A stretch of DNA of 41,242 nucleotides from an uncultured Caryophanales bacterium (GTDB lineage Bacteria; Bacillota_I; Bacilli_A; Acholeplasmatales; Anaeroplasmataceae): positions 1 to 41,242 of the forward strand of contig CAMOUK010000011.1 of the NCBI GenBank assembly GCA_946626535.1. Direction: 5' to 3'. Within the stretch, counting starts at the first letter, position 1, and each line of letters begins with the position of its first letter. Of this stretch, positions 40,200-41,242 are shown piece by piece. A program made the position numbers and the translations under genes. The notes beneath the pieces are model-generated. The model saw only the letters and a list, made by a program, of their open reading frames with translations, made no database searches and had not been told where the DNA came from.

Positions 40200-41242
40200 T
40201 TATCTTACAACCTTAATAGCTGTAGAGTTTGTTACAAGAAGCATTTGTAATGCATTCTCATCATAATATTCAGCATAAATCTTAAACTTACGATCTACTG
40301 TACCACGAGCTTTAACTCTTAATACGTTACCTGCTTGAACAACATGTAATGATTTTAAAGTTTGTAGGTTAACAGTATCACCATCTAAGAAATGATGACA
40401 TAAAGTATCTAAGTATACAACAGCTTCTTGTTCATCTTCAGCAAGAGGCTCACCAGATACTTGTGGAATATAGTTTTCTAAGTTTTCAGGTAATCCTTGT
40501 GGAATACTATCAACATTAACAGATTCTAATTGATAATCTCTAGGTAGACCAAACTTACCTAAAATAGCTTCACCATTTGGAATTAAATCAGATGCATAAT
40601 CAGTTGGTTCAAAATTCTTCTTAGGCTTAACTTCTCTTGCAGCCATCATTAAATCAACTAATTCCTTGAAGTACTTTAATCCTCTTGGAGATCTTACCTT
40701 AATCATTGTAGGAACTTCAGCATATTGCTTCTTTTCAGACATATCCTTGAAGTGATATTTAGAATCAACTAAGCTAGCTGGATCAATAGCTAAGAATACC
40801 TTAATTGACTTACCTGCTAAAGCAACCTTAGCAACTAAGCCCTTATATCTAAATGTTTCACATCTAGAAGAATATCTACCTCTAGCACGATACATTACTA
40901 AGTAATTCTTAACTTCACTATAATATTCCTTAGCTTCTGGTTCTGCATACATCATTCTTGTGTTGAATTTCTTTCTGATTTTCTTTACATTACCATCAGC
41001 ATCAGTAATTTCGAAATCATTAACTTCGATATCTTCTTTTTCTTCAGCCTCTTCAGGTTCAGCTTCAGCCTCTTCATCTTCAGCCTCATCTTCTTCTGCT
41101 TCTTCATCCTCAACTAATTCTTCATAGTCTTCTGGATTTTCAATAACATTACCATCTTCGTCAACATAAATGATTTCTTCTTCAACTTCTTCACCTTCAA
41201 CTGGTGCATCAACTGGGTTACCATTTTCATCAACGTAGATAA
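40200..41242 (-). CDS. Composite protein with acidic repeats and a uL15-like C-terminus (5' end outside window)
   Basis: The frame is open from the stop at 40200 to the window edge, giving 346 visible residues; the ATG at 40955 is internal. The N-terminal visible part is very acidic, with repeats of the type YVDENGNPV, YVDEDGNVI and ITDADGNVK separated by Glu/Ala-rich stretches. A basic turn (KKIRKKFNTR) leads to a domain with EAKEYYSEVKNYLVMYRAR, RYSSRCETFRYKG, AKVALAGKSIKVFLAIDP and KYFKELVDLMMA, which I recognise from clostridial proteins of unknown function. The last 60 residues (VNLQTLKSLHVVQAGNVLRV, KARGTVDRKFKIYAE, ALQMLLVTNSTAIKVV) follow the pattern of the C-terminus of ribosomal protein uL15. 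It is not the ribosomal protein itself; its role is unknown. Confidence 0.75.
   Translation of the reverse strand, partial: IYVDENGNPVDAPVEGEEVEEEIIYVDEDGNVIENPEDYEELVEDEEAEEDEAEDEEAEAEPEEAEEKEDIEVNDFEITDADGNVKKIRKKFNTRMMYAEPEAKEYYSEVKNYLVMYRARGRYSSRCETFRYKGLVAKVALAGKSIKVFLAIDPASLVDSKYHFKDMSEKKQYAEVPTMIKVRSPRGLKYFKELVDLMMAAREVKPKKNFEPTDYASDLIPNGEAILGKFGLPRDYQLESVNVDSIPQGLPENLENYIPQVSGEPLAEDEQEAVVYLDTLCHHFLDGDTVNLQTLKSLHVVQAGNVLRVKARGTVDRKFKIYAEYYDENALQMLLVTNSTAIKVVR

Noticed and set aside
40200..40955. A gene beginning at the ATG at 40955
   Set aside because: The frame stays open to the window edge and encodes an acidic repeat region that continues smoothly into the domain, so the ATG is internal.
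1..41242. UGA read as tryptophan (mollicute code)
   Set aside because: Several genes end in TGA (for example at 1951 and 5718), tryptophans are encoded by TGG and prfB is present.
1..41242. CRISPR array, insertion sequence, prophage or tRNA genes
   Set aside because: No regularly spaced repeats, transposase or integrase motifs, or cloverleaf-like sequences were seen in the short gaps.

Overview
The window is a gene-dense, very AT-rich chromosomal segment of a low-GC bacterium from the Bacillota/Mycoplasmatota side of the tree. Gene content and order point to an uncultured Bacilli- or Erysipelotrichia-like lineage: yqeG-yqeH-yqeK-rsfS, yrrN-yrrO-(x)-greA, ftsY-ylxM-ffh and lepB-rbgA-rnhB-topA are all Bacillus-like blocks. 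The genetic code is standard: TGA ends several genes and a full-length prfB is present, so this is not a UGA=Trp mollicute. No tRNA, rRNA, CRISPR array, phage gene or insertion sequence was seen, and no gap between genes exceeds about 110 bases.

Layout, left to right. An FMN riboswitch at 1-107 points out of the window to the left. It is followed by an alpha/alpha-toroid-like protein and, on the plus strand, an unknown protein that may be a degenerate zinc-dependent phospholipase C relative. From 1956 to 5663 (minus) lies greA, a terminator, then yqeG-yqeH-yqeK-rsfS-HAD (ribosome assembly and Ap4A turnover). From 5718 to 8423 are two U32-family tRNA-hydroxylation proteins and a YgjP-like metalloprotein. 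From 8464 to 11147 is the SRP operon ftsY-ylxM-ffh. Then come a large HD-GYP-type protein, topA with its own strong promoter, and an overlapping operon: membrane protein, SftA/FtsK-like translocase, lepB, rbgA, rnhB.

From 21262 on there is a plus-strand Cof-type HAD phosphatase, then a membrane-anchored MutS-like ATPase, glycogen phosphorylase and branching enzyme, prfB-yitT-recX, an Lrp regulator with an AlaT-like aminotransferase, and a six-gene overlapping operon: queH, a PPP-type phosphoesterase with a C-terminal SH3-like tail, a RluD-type pseudouridine synthase, a heterodimeric ABC exporter and a BspA-type leucine-rich-repeat protein. The right end has carD on the plus strand and a gene truncated by the window edge. 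That last gene combines an acidic repeat region, a domain I believe recurs in clostridial proteins of unknown function, and a C-terminus resembling ribosomal protein uL15.

Two general points. First, many genes use a shifted Shine-Dalgarno core, GGTGAT, with the start codon about 4-5 nt downstream. The GTG inside it mimics a start codon, so several starts should be moved inward. Second, most operon boundaries carry hairpins that overlap stop codons or sit directly on the next ribosome binding site, which suggests terminator read-through as a control layer. No whole novel system is proved here. The best leads are the uL15-like composite protein at the right edge, the membrane protein/soluble translocase pair, the phosphatase-SH3 fusion, and the possible AUU start of the ygjP-like gene.
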